Shown in pieces: positions 1-9,424 of a DNA stretch of 64,000 nt. The notes under the pieces were generated by a model, which was given only the letters and a program-made list of their open reading frames with translations, ran no database searches and was not told the origin of the DNA. The DNA comes from Ignavibacteria bacterium (GTDB lineage: Bacteria > Bacteroidota > Ignavibacteria > Tepidaquicellales > Tepidaquicellaceae). The DNA is taken from NCBI GenBank assembly GCA_016710985.1, contig JADJTX010000013.1, forward strand, positions 62,001 to 126,000, in the 5' to 3' direction. Each line of letters begins with the position of its first letter. Position 1 is the stretch's first letter. Made by a program: the position numbers and the translations under genes.

Positions 1-750
1 ATGCAGAAAGTACTGTTCTTATTTTATACAATCTTGTTAGCTCCTGTGATTTCTTTTTCACAAACGGAAATTGGGAATAATGTTTGTATCAAATGGGACA
101 AGCTCGATAAGCAAATCATAAATCAAACCATTGATATTGATGATGCAATTGAACTGATGGAAGAATATGAGCCACAGATCATATCTTATTTTAAAAAAAG
201 TAACGGAGAAAATGTCAGTCGTGAGAACTGGGTTTTTCCTTTGAATAATCTTGCTACATTCTATTTCCGGGATAATGGAAATGATTACAGAGTAACTGGA
301 TACGATTATTTTCAGGGGAGTAATACAAAGGGACATCCCGCTCATGATATCATGATCTTAGATAAGAATAAAGATCTTTTAGATGACTCGACATTAAGAC
401 CTGTGGATATTGTAAGTATGTGTAGCGGTGTTGTGGTAGCGACTGATTCGACCTGGGCAGTCGGGTCTTTACTAAGAGGCGGCAAGTATGTAAAAATTTT
501 TGATGTTACTACCAATGGGCTTTTTTATTATTCACATTTATCCGTTGTTAGTGTGAAACCGGGCGACATAGTTAATGCAGGTGATAAGATCGGCGAGGTC
601 GGGAGAACGGGCAGGAAAGCAATTTTACCGGAAGGAAAAACTCACGTTCATGTAGCTTATCTTAAATCAGAAGACGGATACCCTGTTCCTGAAGATATTA
701 TTAAAGATCTGAGAAGAGCCGAGAAAAATTTTGTTTCAAAGAATAATTAA
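1..750 (+). CDS. Secreted M23/LytM-type metallopeptidase
   Basis: Predicted zinc endopeptidase that would cut peptidoglycan cross-bridges, or act as a LytM-like activator, in the periplasm. The first 21 residues form a Sec signal peptide ending in SFSQ, which supports this start although it coincides with the window edge. The zinc-ligand motifs are present: HPAHD (residues 112-116, the HxxxD motif) and HVH (215-217, the HxH motif). Between them lies the Gly-rich beta sheet typical of the family (RGGKYVKIFD, PGDIVNAGDKIGEVG). The N-terminal 90 residues are not a recognised domain. The gene stands alone and ends 103 bp before the convergent stop of the betaine transporter gene. Peptidase family assignment is firm; the substrate is unknown. 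Confidence 0.85.
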   Translation: MQKVLFLFYTILLAPVISFSQTEIGNNVCIKWDKLDKQIINQTIDIDDAIELMEEYEPQIISYFKKSNGENVSRENWVFPLNNLATFYFRDNGNDYRVTGYDYFQGSNTKGHPAHDIMILDKNKDLLDDSTLRPVDIVSMCSGVVVATDSTWAVGSLLRGGKYVKIFDVTTNGLFYYSHLSVVSVKPGDIVNAGDKIGEVGRTGRKAILPEGKTHVHVAYLKSEDGYPVPEDIIKDLRRAEKNFVSKNN

Positions 751-852
751 ATCTGAGTTTTGTTTTTGCCAACAATTATCACGAAACTTTTACGAAACAT
801 TTGTTTTAACATTAGCAACAATCCGAAGCTGTTCTTATGATACCTTAACTTA

Positions 853-2334
853 TCAATTGGATATTTTTCTTTGTAAATGTTTCGGAACAATCATCCTTTC
901 TAGTATTTCAAAAAAAACTTCCGTAAATATTGCAAGTAATGCTGCAGGTATTGCTCCCATCAAAATTAATTTAGTATTGTTCAAAGCAAGTCCTGTCACA
1001 ATAAATTCACCTAAACCTCCAGCTCCGATAAAAGCGGCAAGTGTTGCCGTTCCTATGTTGATAACAGCTGAAGTTCTTATGCCTGCAAGTATTGTCGGAA
1101 CAGCAAGCGGAAGCTCGATGTATCTGAGCTTTTGATATCTTGTAAGTCCTATACCGCTTGCAACTTCTTTTAGCAAAGGATCTACTGAGAATAAAGCTAT
1201 TGTTGTATTTCTCAAAATGGGTAACAATCCGTACAAAAATAATGCAATGATAGCCGGCACAACTCCAATTCCAAACAACGGGATCATAAATGCCAGCAAA
1301 GCAATCGAAGGAATAGTCTGCAGCAGACCTGCAGCGTAAAGAACCGGCTTTGATAATGATGAATAAATATAAATCAATACACCAACAGGAATTGCAACAA
1401 TTATTGCCAGCATCAAAGCAACAAGGGTAATCTTCAAATGCTGAATCAACTTTGGCATTATCTGACTGAACAAACTTTCATCACCCGCATCATATATTAT
1501 TGTCCCTTTAAAATTATTCCTTGTTATAAAATCACTTGCTACCCCGGCAAAGGATTTATTTTCATATAAAACTTCTTCGTTCATTCCCTGCATATCACTT
1601 TCAGTGATCTTCCCTGCTATTTTTCCAACAATCGTTTTTATCTTCTGATCAAGATTCGATCTGTAAAATGAAACTGCATAATATTTCGGGAAATAATTTT
1701 TATCATCTGCGAGAATCTTTAAGTCATACTTCGGAATTTCACCGTCGGTAGAATATACATCGGTCAGATCTATTTGTTTATCATCCAATGCCTGATAAGC
1801 CAGACCGTGTTCAAGTCCGACAGGCTTTTGGGAAAGTCCATATTCTTTGGCAAGATTTTTCCAGCCGTCTTCCCTGTTTAAAAATTCATAGCTAAGTCCG
1901 AATTTTAATTCAGAATGATCTCTTAAATCTGAAATTGAATTCAGATTTAAAAGCTCTGCAAGCTCATTCTTTACTGCAAATGCATATGTGTTATTGAAAC
2001 CGTATTCATTTGAAATTTCAAGATTTAAATCATTTAATTTATTTTTCAATTCATCAAAAGATATTTTCTCCTTTTGCTTTAATATAGCTTCTGATATTGT
2101 ACCTGTATATTCCGGATAAACTTCGATCTCTCCATTAATTAAAGCTTCATAACAAACAAGCGTTCCGCCGAGATTAAATTTTCTTTCAACTTTATAACCT
2201 TCATTTTCCAGTAACTGAGAAATAATTTCACTTAGAATGTATCCTTCATTAAAATGCTTTGCGCCTACTTTGATTGTCTGACTTTGAGATATTGAAAAAA
2301 ACAATAGATAAAATATTATTAAAATACTTTTCAT
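853..2334 (-). CDS. Glycine betaine/choline-type ABC importer, fused substrate-binding protein and permease
   Basis: Imports a quaternary amine osmolyte. The 493-residue chain starts with a signal-anchor (to about residue 18), then an OpuAC/ProX-like binding domain to about residue 285 (GAKHFNEGYILSEII near the start, then PEYTGTI). It ends with a BPD-type permease of about five membrane helices that carries the EAA loop (EVASGIGLTRYQKLRYIELP). Binding protein and channel are thus one polypeptide, with the binding domain at the N-terminus. The start codon overlaps the TGA of the ATPase gene (ATGA), so the two are translationally coupled. Betaine or choline as substrate is inferred from family only; no ligand-cage aromatic residues were verified. 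Confidence 0.88.
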   Translation of the reverse strand: MKSILIIFYLLFFSISQSQTIKVGAKHFNEGYILSEIISQLLENEGYKVERKFNLGGTLVCYEALINGEIEVYPEYTGTISEAILKQKEKISFDELKNKLNDLNLEISNEYGFNNTYAFAVKNELAELLNLNSISDLRDHSELKFGLSYEFLNREDGWKNLAKEYGLSQKPVGLEHGLAYQALDDKQIDLTDVYSTDGEIPKYDLKILADDKNYFPKYYAVSFYRSNLDQKIKTIVGKIAGKITESDMQGMNEEVLYENKSFAGVASDFITRNNFKGTIIYDAGDESLFSQIMPKLIQHLKITLVALMLAIIVAIPVGVLIYIYSSLSKPVLYAAGLLQTIPSIALLAFMIPLFGIGVVPAIIALFLYGLLPILRNTTIALFSVDPLLKEVASGIGLTRYQKLRYIELPLAVPTILAGIRTSAVINIGTATLAAFIGAGGLGEFIVTGLALNNTKLILMGAIPAALLAIFTEVFFEILERMIVPKHLQRKISN

Positions 2335-3056
2335 TTGAACTGTGCTTTTACAAAATATTTAACAAATTCATTTGAGCTGTTCTGAATTTCATCTTTGGTT
2401 CCGGTCTGCTGAATAATACCTTTTTCTAGAATTATTATTTTATCCGCCAGTTTAAATGCTTCATATAAATCATGTGTAACCAGAAGAATTGTTCGGGGCT
2501 CTGTCATTTGTATTTTCAAAAGCTCACTGTGAATTTCGCTCTTTGTTGTAGGATCAAGAGCCCCGAATGCCTCATCCAGTAAAAAGATCTTCGGATTAAG
2601 CATCATAGCTCTGCAAATGCCGACCCGCTGCTGCTCTCCGCCTGAAAGTTCGTGGGGATATTTTTTTCTGAAGTCAGTTGGAAGATTAACAAGACTCATA
2701 AGTTTTGTCACACGTTCTTCGATATCATTCTTACTCCAATTATTTAATCGCGCTAATAAAGTAATATTGTCATAAACATTCATATGCGGAAACAAAGCAG
2801 TTCCCTGAACCGAGTATCCTATCTTAAGCCTTGTTTCAATAATTTTATCATATTCAATTTTCTCTTCAAAAATATCTATCTTTCCATGTGACTGGACGAC
2901 TAACCCGTTTATTAGTTTTAATATAGTAGATTTACCGCTTCCGCTTCTGCCTATTATCGCAGTGATTTTATTCTCATCGATTTGAAGATTGATTTCATGA
3001 AGAATTTCTTTTCCCTCATAGAGCTTAGATACATTTTCAAAAACTACAGGATACAT
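2331..3056 (-). CDS. Glycine betaine-type ABC transporter ATP-binding protein
   Basis: Cytoplasmic ATPase that energises the fused permease encoded directly downstream. It has Walker A GRSGSGKST (about residues 36-44), a Q-loop (GYSVQGTALFP), signature LSGGEQQR, Walker B IFLLDEAFGALDP and the switch His in VTHD. At 241 residues it ends after the core domain and lacks the C-terminal CBS pair found in OpuAA/ProV/OpuCA, so the usual ionic-strength or c-di-AMP regulation through CBS domains is probably absent. It is the first gene of a two-gene operon, with a 4-bp stop/start overlap to the next gene. No promoter is recognisable in the 225 bp upstream. Confidence 0.88.
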   Translation of the reverse strand: MYPVVFENVSKLYEGKEILHEINLQIDENKITAIIGRSGSGKSTILKLINGLVVQSHGKIDIFEEKIEYDKIIETRLKIGYSVQGTALFPHMNVYDNITLLARLNNWSKNDIEERVTKLMSLVNLPTDFRKKYPHELSGGEQQRVGICRAMMLNPKIFLLDEAFGALDPTTKSEIHSELLKIQMTEPRTILLVTHDLYEAFKLADKIIILEKGIIQQTGTKDEIQNSSNEFVKYFVKAQFK

Positions 3057-3281
3057 AGGGTCGCCAATTTACATGATTGTTTTGATTGCATTGATTTATG
3101 ATTCGCTGATTTAAAATGATTGCATAAGTAACACTAATTTGAACTTTAATTCACTTATCAAGATGATTATATTAATTACTAATTTGAACCACTGCAAGTA
3201 AAATTGTAAATCTAATAACTAAGTTAAATTACAAAGATTATATCAATCAATGAAATCAAGTTAATCAGTCCAATCAACGGT

Positions 3282-4656
3282 ATGGATAATATAAATATTA
3301 TAAAAATTTCAAGTGAGTTAAAAGCACAAAAAGGTCTGCTGCAGTCTGATGAGTTGTTTGATAATTTTATGAAAGTCCGGAACCAGACGCTTGAAATTGT
3401 CAAACCTCTTGAGATCGAAGATTATGTTGTTCAGACTGAAGCGTTTATGAGCCCCCCAAGATGGCATCTCGGGCACCTCTCCTGGTTTTATGATCAGCTT
3501 CTTAGAAAATACTACACCGGGTATAAAGCACATAAAGAAGATTATGACTTTTACTTTAACTCTTACTATTTATCTTTCGGCGAACTTTTTAATAAATCCA
3601 AAAGAGGAACAATATCGAGACCTACCGTAAAGGAGACCCTCGAATATTTTAACTGGGTCAATAAAGAAGTTCAGAATTTCTTAAAATCTGAAAACGAAAA
3701 ACTTAATAATGAGATAGTTCAGCTTTTCATACTTGGATTCAATCACGAATATCAGCATCAGGAATTAATGGTCTACGATCTTCAGCATTTGCTCGCTGAT
3801 AAATACAAACCTGTTGAATTAAATCAACCTCCTTCTGTAGTTTTAAATGTTAACAGAGAAATGATAAAAATCAAAGGAGGAATATTTGAAATGGGATTTG
3901 ATAAGGGAAATTATAAAGACATGTTTGCTTATGACATTGAGATGCCTGTTCATAAAGTTTATCTAAACGATTTTCATATTGATAAGTATCCTGTGACAAA
4001 CGGCGATTACCTTGAATTTATAAATGATAGCGGATATAAGAATTTTAGATTCTGGCTGTCAGAAGGATGGGAAGCAGTAAAGCAAAATAACTGGTCTGCT
4101 CCTCTTTACTGGCAGAAAGGTGATAACGGTGAATGGATAAAGATCGATTTCAGAGGTGAAACAAATATTTCAGAAAATAAAAGATGAACCTGTGATCAAC
4201 ATAAGTTACTTCGAAGCAGATGCGTATGCTAAATGGGCCGGCAAAAGACTCCCCTCGGAAGCAGAATGGGAAAAGGCTGCTGCATTTGATGAGGATAGGA
4301 ATGTGAACAGAATCTTTCCATGGGGTAACAGTTTACCCGATGACAAGAATGCAAATCTCTTTGAATCTAAAATCTGGAGAACAACTAAGATCGGATCATA
4401 TCCGGAAGGTGAAAGTTATTTCGGGTGCCATCAGATGATCGGCGATAACTGGGAGTGGACCTCATCTGAGTTTATGCCTTATCCCGGTTTCAAATCCGGA
4501 TTCACTGAATACAATGACAAATGGTTTAACAATCAGAAGGTCTTGCGCGGTGGGTCTTTCGGAACACCAAAGTTATCTACAAAAAATACATACAGGAATT
4601 TTTTTAAGACTCACGAGAGATGGATGATCTCGGGTTTCAGATGTGCTAAAGATTGA
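3282..4656 (+). CDS. EgtB/OvoA-like iron-dependent sulfoxide synthase, frameshifted
   Basis: Resembles the non-heme iron enzymes that join a thiol to the imidazole ring of (trimethyl)histidine in ergothioneine or ovothiol synthesis. The N-terminal DinB-like domain has the three expected iron ligands: His62 (RWHLGH), His155 and His159 (NHEYQHQE). An FGE-sulfatase domain follows (IKGGIFEMG, later YFEADAYAKWAGKRLPSEAE and LRGGSFG near the end). The reading frame breaks near 4180: removing one A from the run 4179-4182 joins the halves as SENKDEPVINISYFEA, matching the family. Each half alone is incomplete. No EgtD methyltransferase lies nearby, so the exact product is open. Confidence 0.8.
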
Positions 4657-4756
4657 TCAGGATTTGCAGAATTTTAAAATTATCTAAAAAAATTTAATAG
4701 CTTATATAATTGATTAAATGAAAATTCTGTAAATTCTAAAATCCTAAAATTCTAAT

Positions 4757-5209
4757 TCAGCTATTTTCTAATATTTCTTTTGTGATTTTTTGTCTGAACT
4801 CAAATTGTTTTTCGATCATCCTTTTGACAAACAATATCTGACCGATCTTTCCAAACACACCAAATGGCAGCTCATAATCGATTCTATCAGTCATTAATGT
4901 CTTTCCGTTTATATCCTCAAAACAATGATCGTGCACCCATTTCTTAAAAGGTCCCATTACCTGTGTATCCGTAATTAAAGTGTATGGATCAAAAGCCGTT
5001 AGCTTTATTTTCCAAACGGTCTTTAGCAAACCAAATTGTGTGATAGCTAACTCAATATCACTATGAAGCTTTAAAGGCAGTTCAATTTTTAGAATTTCAG
5101 CTTTTATAAAAGAAGGAGTTATCTTCTTCAAATTGTTTGTATCCGAATGAAACACAAATGTTTTTTCAATCGGGCAGTTTATCAATATACTCTTCTCAAA
5201 GAAGCTCAT
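4757..5209 (-). CDS. SRPBCC (START/polyketide-cyclase fold) ligand-binding protein
   Basis: A 150-residue single-domain protein of the SRPBCC superfamily, a helix-grip fold with a hydrophobic pocket. It shows the usual opening (ILINCPIEKTFVFHSDTNN), the central strands ending in DRIDYELPFGVFG, and the long C-terminal helix (KRMIEKQFEFRQKITKEI). No signal peptide, so cytoplasmic. Ligand unknown. It is convergent with the EgtB-like gene and divergent from the amidinotransferase gene, with no sign of an operon. Similar proteins are often annotated only as ligand-binding SRPBCC proteins. Confidence 0.75.
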   Translation of the reverse strand: MSFFEKSILINCPIEKTFVFHSDTNNLKKITPSFIKAEILKIELPLKLHSDIELAITQFGLLKTVWKIKLTAFDPYTLITDTQVMGPFKKWVHDHCFEDINGKTLMTDRIDYELPFGVFGKIGQILFVKRMIEKQFEFRQKITKEILENS

Positions 5210-5288
5210 AACATAGATTGCAATTTAAATTACAAATTAAATATTTAATGAATAATTTAACATTAACTCTTAATTCTTAATAAAAATA

Positions 5289-6119
5289 ATGACACCTAAA
5301 AAAATCTTAATGTGCAGCCCTGATTATTTCGAAGTAAATTATTCAGGCAATGAATTCATGAAGGATAATATTAATAAAGTTGACAAAGTAAAAGCCTTAA
5401 ACGAGTGGGAAAGTCTCAAAAATGTATATGAAGATCTCGGTTTTGAAATCAGCCTTATTGAGCCGGTCGAGGGGCTTGTTGACATGGTCTTTACAGCTAA
5501 TCAGTCATTGCCGTTTCTTGATTCCAACGGAAATAAAAAAGTAATATTAAGCAAAATGAAAAATGAACAAAGAAAGGATGAAGTAAAATACTTCAAAGAG
5601 TTCTACCTGAAAAGAAATTATGAGACAATGGAATTGCCTGATGATATCAGATATTTTGAATCAATGGGTGATTGTGTAATTGATTACGGCAGAAATACTT
5701 TGTTCGGAGGGTTCGGCTTCAGGACACAGGAAAAAACTTTTGATTACATAGCTGAACATACTGATTTTAAGATAGTTAAGCTAAAACTTATCAATCCTGT
5801 TTTATACCATCTTGATACATGCTTATCTGTCTTAAACTCTGAAACAGCTGTCATTCAGAAAAGCGCTTTCAATGATGAAGGGCTTGAATCCATTAATGAT
5901 AATTTTAAAAATATCATTTACGCAGATGAACAGGAAAATCTTAAATACTTTGTTTGTAATTGCCATTGCCCTGACGGCAAGAATGTGATAGTTCAGAAAG
6001 GGAGTGTTAATTTTAAAGAAGCCATAACGAAAACCGGTTTCAACTTAATTGAAGTTGAAACCGGTGAATTTATGAAATCAGGTGGAAGCGTATTCTGTAT
6101 GAAACTGATGATCTATTAA
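5289..6119 (+). CDS. Amidinotransferase/dimethylarginine dimethylaminohydrolase-like protein
   Basis: Member of the guanidino-group-modifying superfamily (DDAH, arginine deiminase, amidinotransferases), which works through a covalent Cys adduct. It has the N-terminal FTANQS motif (about residue 62), the acidic ESMGDC motif, the catalytic His in YHLDTCLSVL and the C-terminal nucleophile Cys in SGGSVFC. At 276 residues it has the length of DDAH-type enzymes, not of full arginine deiminases. Hydrolysis of arginine or a methylarginine is likely, but the substrate cannot be read from sequence. Its stop codon directly abuts the convergent stop of ssb. Confidence 0.82.
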   Translation: MTPKKILMCSPDYFEVNYSGNEFMKDNINKVDKVKALNEWESLKNVYEDLGFEISLIEPVEGLVDMVFTANQSLPFLDSNGNKKVILSKMKNEQRKDEVKYFKEFYLKRNYETMELPDDIRYFESMGDCVIDYGRNTLFGGFGFRTQEKTFDYIAEHTDFKIVKLKLINPVLYHLDTCLSVLNSETAVIQKSAFNDEGLESINDNFKNIIYADEQENLKYFVCNCHCPDGKNVIVQKGSVNFKEAITKTGFNLIEVETGEFMKSGGSVFCMKLMIY

Positions 6120-6557
6120 TTAAAACGGAAGATCTTCATCAGAGCCGCTTGCTTCGGAACTGCTTTTGTCAGAAACAGTTTCAGCATGTCCGTTAGGAGT
6201 GTCACTCATTACTGAGTTACTTTCCTTTTTGTCCAGCATTAACATTTCATTTATAACAATTTTAGTAATGTAATTTTTTTTACCATCTTTTTCATATGAA
6301 TCAGTCTGAATTTTTCCTTCACAATGGATAGTGCTTCCTTTTTTCAGAAACTGAGAACATATTTCCCCAAGCTTTCTCCAAGCAACGATGTTGTGGTATT
6401 GTGTCTTGCTGACCCAGTTACCATCTTCACCTTTGTAAGATTCATCGGTCGAGAGTGTAAATTTACAAACTGCGACTCCGCTTGGTGTATAAGACATTTC
6501 TGGATCTTTTGGCCAAACGACACCAATCAGCATTACTTTGTTTAACCCCTTTGCCAT
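6120..6557 (-). CDS. ssb: Single-stranded DNA-binding protein
   Basis: Coats single-stranded DNA during replication, repair and recombination. The OB-fold spans residues 1-110 (LNKVMLIGVV, then YHNIVAWRKLGE), followed by a short flexible Ser/Glu-rich linker and the acidic protein-interaction tail ending DEDLPF. The length of 145 is normal. It is the last gene of the long minus-strand run and follows the NHL gene by 22 bp. It has a near-perfect Shine-Dalgarno sequence, which is rare in this window, suggesting high expression. Confidence 0.95.
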   Translation of the reverse strand: MAKGLNKVMLIGVVWPKDPEMSYTPSGVAVCKFTLSTDESYKGEDGNWVSKTQYHNIVAWRKLGEICSQFLKKGSTIHCEGKIQTDSYEKDGKKNYITKIVINEMLMLDKKESNSVMSDTPNGHAETVSDKSSSEASGSDEDLPF

Positions 6558-6562
6558 GATTT

Positions 6563-6569
6563 CCTCCTT
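6563..6569 (-). promoter_or_regulatory. Strong Shine-Dalgarno site of ssb
   Basis: On the minus strand the bases read AAGGAGG, five bases before the ATG of ssb. Most genes here have A-rich leaders with no such site, so this one marks a gene translated in the classical way and fixes its start codon. Confidence 0.85.
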
Positions 6570-6579
6570 ATCATTTTAA

Positions 6580-7425
6580 TTATTTTTTCACCCACAAACT
6601 TAACTCATTTTTTCTTAATAGTAAATACTTTTCATTTGGAAGAACAAAAATATCCGTATACTTTTTATTTCTGCTTTTCGAAGGGAGCTTGGTTTTATCA
6701 ATAATAGAATTTTTCTCAAGATCATATCGTGTGATTTCACTTCCGTCGAATAGATATAATGTATTACTCCTGATAGCAAAATTTTCCAGACCTTTAATTT
6801 CGAATCTGTTAACATAATTTCCCAGATTATCAAATCGCAAAACCGCCTTCAGTTCCTTATCAAGCACATAAATAAAATTTTTCCCGTCCTTCAATATTTT
6901 AACAGGTCTTCCCAATTGTCCTTTACCGGATTTATAATCTCCGAATACATAGGAAGGATTTTTTCCGTCTTTATATACAACTATCCTGTTATTGTCACCG
7001 TCTATGACATACAGTTCACTCGAATTCAGTACTAAGGTTGCGATCGGCGTCCTGAACCTTAACTCTTTGTTAAAATCCGGTAGATCAGTTAAAAGAGAAG
7101 CAATAGGATTCAGCTCAAGATCGATCCGCTGCACTCTGTGATTCTTACCGTCGGTAACAAATATATCTAGACCTGAGGAGCCGTCAATGAATGTTGGTGA
7201 GTCAAACTGACCTTCAGCCCAGCCCTGCCTGCCGTTTCTTTTTTTATACTCCAGTGTATTGCTGAATTTTATTATCTGATTTGAACCTGCATCAAGAACG
7301 TAAATGTTTTCTTTACCATCCATAGCTACTGAGACTGCATTCTGAAAATCAGCCACTGATTTTTCCTTTGTAAGCAGACTGTCACTTTTCAAAAAAAGAA
7401 AGTTTAGAAATATTAAAAGTATCAT
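6580..7425 (-). CDS. NHL-repeat beta-propeller protein, exported
   Basis: A hydrophobic leader (residues 1-18) is followed by about five or six NHL-like blades, each with the pattern of conserved Gly, IYVLD and N-rich turns (for example ENIYVLDAGSNQIIKF, then GLDIFVTDGKNHRVQRID, then SELYVIDGDNNRIVVY). Such propellers bind ligands or partners, and no catalytic residues are evident. The protein should be periplasmic or lipid-facing. It lies 41 bp downstream of the outer-membrane barrel gene and 22 bp before ssb, in the same direction. Specific role unknown. Confidence 0.75.
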   Translation of the reverse strand: MILLIFLNFLFLKSDSLLTKEKSVADFQNAVSVAMDGKENIYVLDAGSNQIIKFSNTLEYKKRNGRQGWAEGQFDSPTFIDGSSGLDIFVTDGKNHRVQRIDLELNPIASLLTDLPDFNKELRFRTPIATLVLNSSELYVIDGDNNRIVVYKDGKNPSYVFGDYKSGKGQLGRPVKILKDGKNFIYVLDKELKAVLRFDNLGNYVNRFEIKGLENFAIRSNTLYLFDGSEITRYDLEKNSIIDKTKLPSKSRNKKYTDIFVLPNEKYLLLRKNELSLWVKK

Positions 7426-7466
7426 TGAAAGTTTAATGTTAAAATTTGTATGTTAAAAGTTTTTGT

Positions 7467-8324
7467 TTAAAATTTAAAACGTAAACCGAGACCGGTATAG
7501 TTGAGATATTTTCCGTAATACTGACCCTTATAATCCTGTCCGTCATAGTAATCGAAGTAAACATTTATCGAGCGCGAATTTATTCTTCCGAATGAAAGCC
7601 CGGTTTCAAAGCTTTCATTTAAATTTGTTTCTGAATTTACTGACGCTAAAGTAACATCATTAGAGACATAAACATTACATATTTTTGTAAAAAAATATCT
7701 GAATTCCAGCCCAAGCTGCCCTGAAAATTTTGACATGTCATCCGGGATTGCATGAAAGATATAATCAACTCCCACCATTCCTTTAAAAAGCAAATTATTT
7801 GATATTGTGTAATTACTCATTACCTGAAGATCCAGAAATTCTTTGCTGTAAACCACAGGAGTGAATATAGTATCGGACCTTTCATAAATATGACCGTCTT
7901 CAAAGTGCGAAGAAATATGTGAAATTCTGAATCTCGATGTCAGGGTATTCTTTTCGGACAGTTTTTTCTTCAGATTAAAATTAACTCCGAATAAATAATC
8001 TATTGCATCAACCGGAAATTTAAAATTATCCTCGCTTCTCAGATTTGAAAAAGTAAAAAAATCTATTCCGAATGAATATGTATTTTCATTTGCTTTCAGT
8101 CCTATGAGATCAAATGACACGCCTATGTCAAGAGAAAGATAATCATTATTAAGATATTTAGTAACCCCGTTCTTTGCTTCAATTATGCTTGCTTCGACCG
8201 GGACATACAATACATTGGATGAAAAAAAATACAGGCTGTCTTTTTTAGAATTAAGCTCAGAATTATAATCTCTCGCGAAAATTAACTGCGGGATTAAAAG
8301 CAAAAGGAGAGTTATTGATTTCAA
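7467..8324 (-). CDS. Outer-membrane beta-barrel protein, DUF1207-like
   Basis: A signal peptide (to about residue 17, IFARD) precedes an alternating amphipathic strand pattern over the whole chain and a C-terminal aromatic strand ending LGLRFKF, the mark of a barrel inserted by BAM. The motif SHISSHFEDGHIYE and the order of Gly/Tyr-rich strands recall DUF1207 proteins. That match is from memory and moderate. Function unknown. It starts 6 bp after the vWA gene stop, so it is cotranscribed with it. Confidence 0.6.
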   Translation of the reverse strand: MKSITLLLLLIPQLIFARDYNSELNSKKDSLYFFSSNVLYVPVEASIIEAKNGVTKYLNNDYLSLDIGVSFDLIGLKANENTYSFGIDFFTFSNLRSEDNFKFPVDAIDYLFGVNFNLKKKLSEKNTLTSRFRISHISSHFEDGHIYERSDTIFTPVVYSKEFLDLQVMSNYTISNNLLFKGMVGVDYIFHAIPDDMSKFSGQLGLEFRYFFTKICNVYVSNDVTLASVNSETNLNESFETGLSFGRINSRSINVYFDYYDGQDYKGQYYGKYLNYTGLGLRFKF

Positions 8325-8330
8325 GAATAG

Positions 8331-9422
8331 TCAGTTAAATCTTTTTCTGTTCTTTAAATAATCTACAAATATATGCTGACCGAGATTGTCAAGATCTGAG
8401 TAATAGGCTTTTCCGCCGTTTGCCTTCGTAAACTCTTCTATGAAATTCACAAGGTAATAGTCCTGAGCTATCATGAAAGTCGTGATCTTGATCTTGTCTT
8501 TACGGCAGGCAACAGCCTCGTCAAGTGTTTTATTTACAATTCTCGGATCAAGCCCGAATGAATTTTTATAGATCCTTCCGTCATCAGTAAATAATGCAGA
8601 TGGTTTCCCGTCCGTGATCATAAATATTTGTTTGTTCACATTTCCTTTTTTCCTCAGGATCTGCCTCGACAGCTTAATTCCGGCTTTTGTATTAGTATGG
8701 AACGGACCTACTGACAAGAACGGGAGATCTCTGACTGTTATCTCCTTTGCATCATCACCGAAGACAACAATATTCAGTTTATCCTTGGGATACTTTGTCA
8801 GAATTAATTCCGATAATGCAAGAGCAACTTCCTTAGCCGGCGTGATCCTGTCCTCACCGTATAAGATCATGCTGTGTGATATATCGATCATCAGAACAGT
8901 TGCACAGCTTGTCATGTGCTCTGTTTCATAAACATCAATGTCATCTTCTTCAAGTCGAAAATTACTTATGTCCGATTTCAGAAATGCATTCTTAATAGTA
9001 GAAGTAAGATCTATGTTAGTTACCTGATCTCCGAATTCATATTTCTTCAGTTCGCCAAGCTTATCAATTCCCCTTCCGGATTTATTTGATTCATGAAATC
9101 CTGATGTATCAGGTTTTAATCCTGAAAATATTTTTTTCAACGACTCCGATCTCATTTTCTGTGAACCTTTGTCAGTAAGAATTTTCATTCCTTCTTTCTC
9201 AGCAATATAACCCTGCTTCTTCAGTTCATCTACAAAATCCCCGAAGGAAAGGTCTTTATCAAAAAGCTGATAATCTGCATCCAGCTGTTCAAGCCAGTCA
9301 AGCGCTTCCTTTATATCCCCGTTTGTCTGTATCAGTAGATAGCTGAAAATTGAAATGAGATTTTCAAGTCTCTTTTCATCAGTCATTGAATCAGGACGCC
9401 ATTGTGAGTATAAAATTTCCAC
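8331..9422 (-). CDS. von Willebrand factor A domain protein
   Basis: A 363-residue cytoplasmic protein. The N-terminal 150 residues are helical, and the C-terminal half is a vWA domain with an intact metal site: DISHS (DxSxS, near residue 175), a Thr in the KAGIK region and TDGKP. This family usually partners with a MoxR-type AAA ATPase to assemble or metalate complexes. No MoxR gene is in the window; the neighbours are nuoN (2-bp gap) and an outer-membrane barrel gene. A link to complex I maturation is tempting because of the position but is not shown. Confidence 0.8.
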   Translation of the reverse strand: MEILYSQWRPDSMTDEKRLENLISIFSYLLIQTNGDIKEALDWLEQLDADYQLFDKDLSFGDFVDELKKQGYIAEKEGMKILTDKGSQKMRSESLKKIFSGLKPDTSGFHESNKSGRGIDKLGELKKYEFGDQVTNIDLTSTIKNAFLKSDISNFRLEEDDIDVYETEHMTSCATVLMIDISHSMILYGEDRITPAKEVALALSELILTKYPKDKLNIVVFGDDAKEITVRDLPFLSVGPFHTNTKAGIKLSRQILRKKGNVNKQIFMITDGKPSALFTDDGRIYKNSFGLDPRIVNKTLDEAVACRKDKIKITTFMIAQDYYLVNFIEEFTKANGGKAYYSDLDNLGQHIFVDYLKNRKRFN

Positions 9423-9424
9423 TG

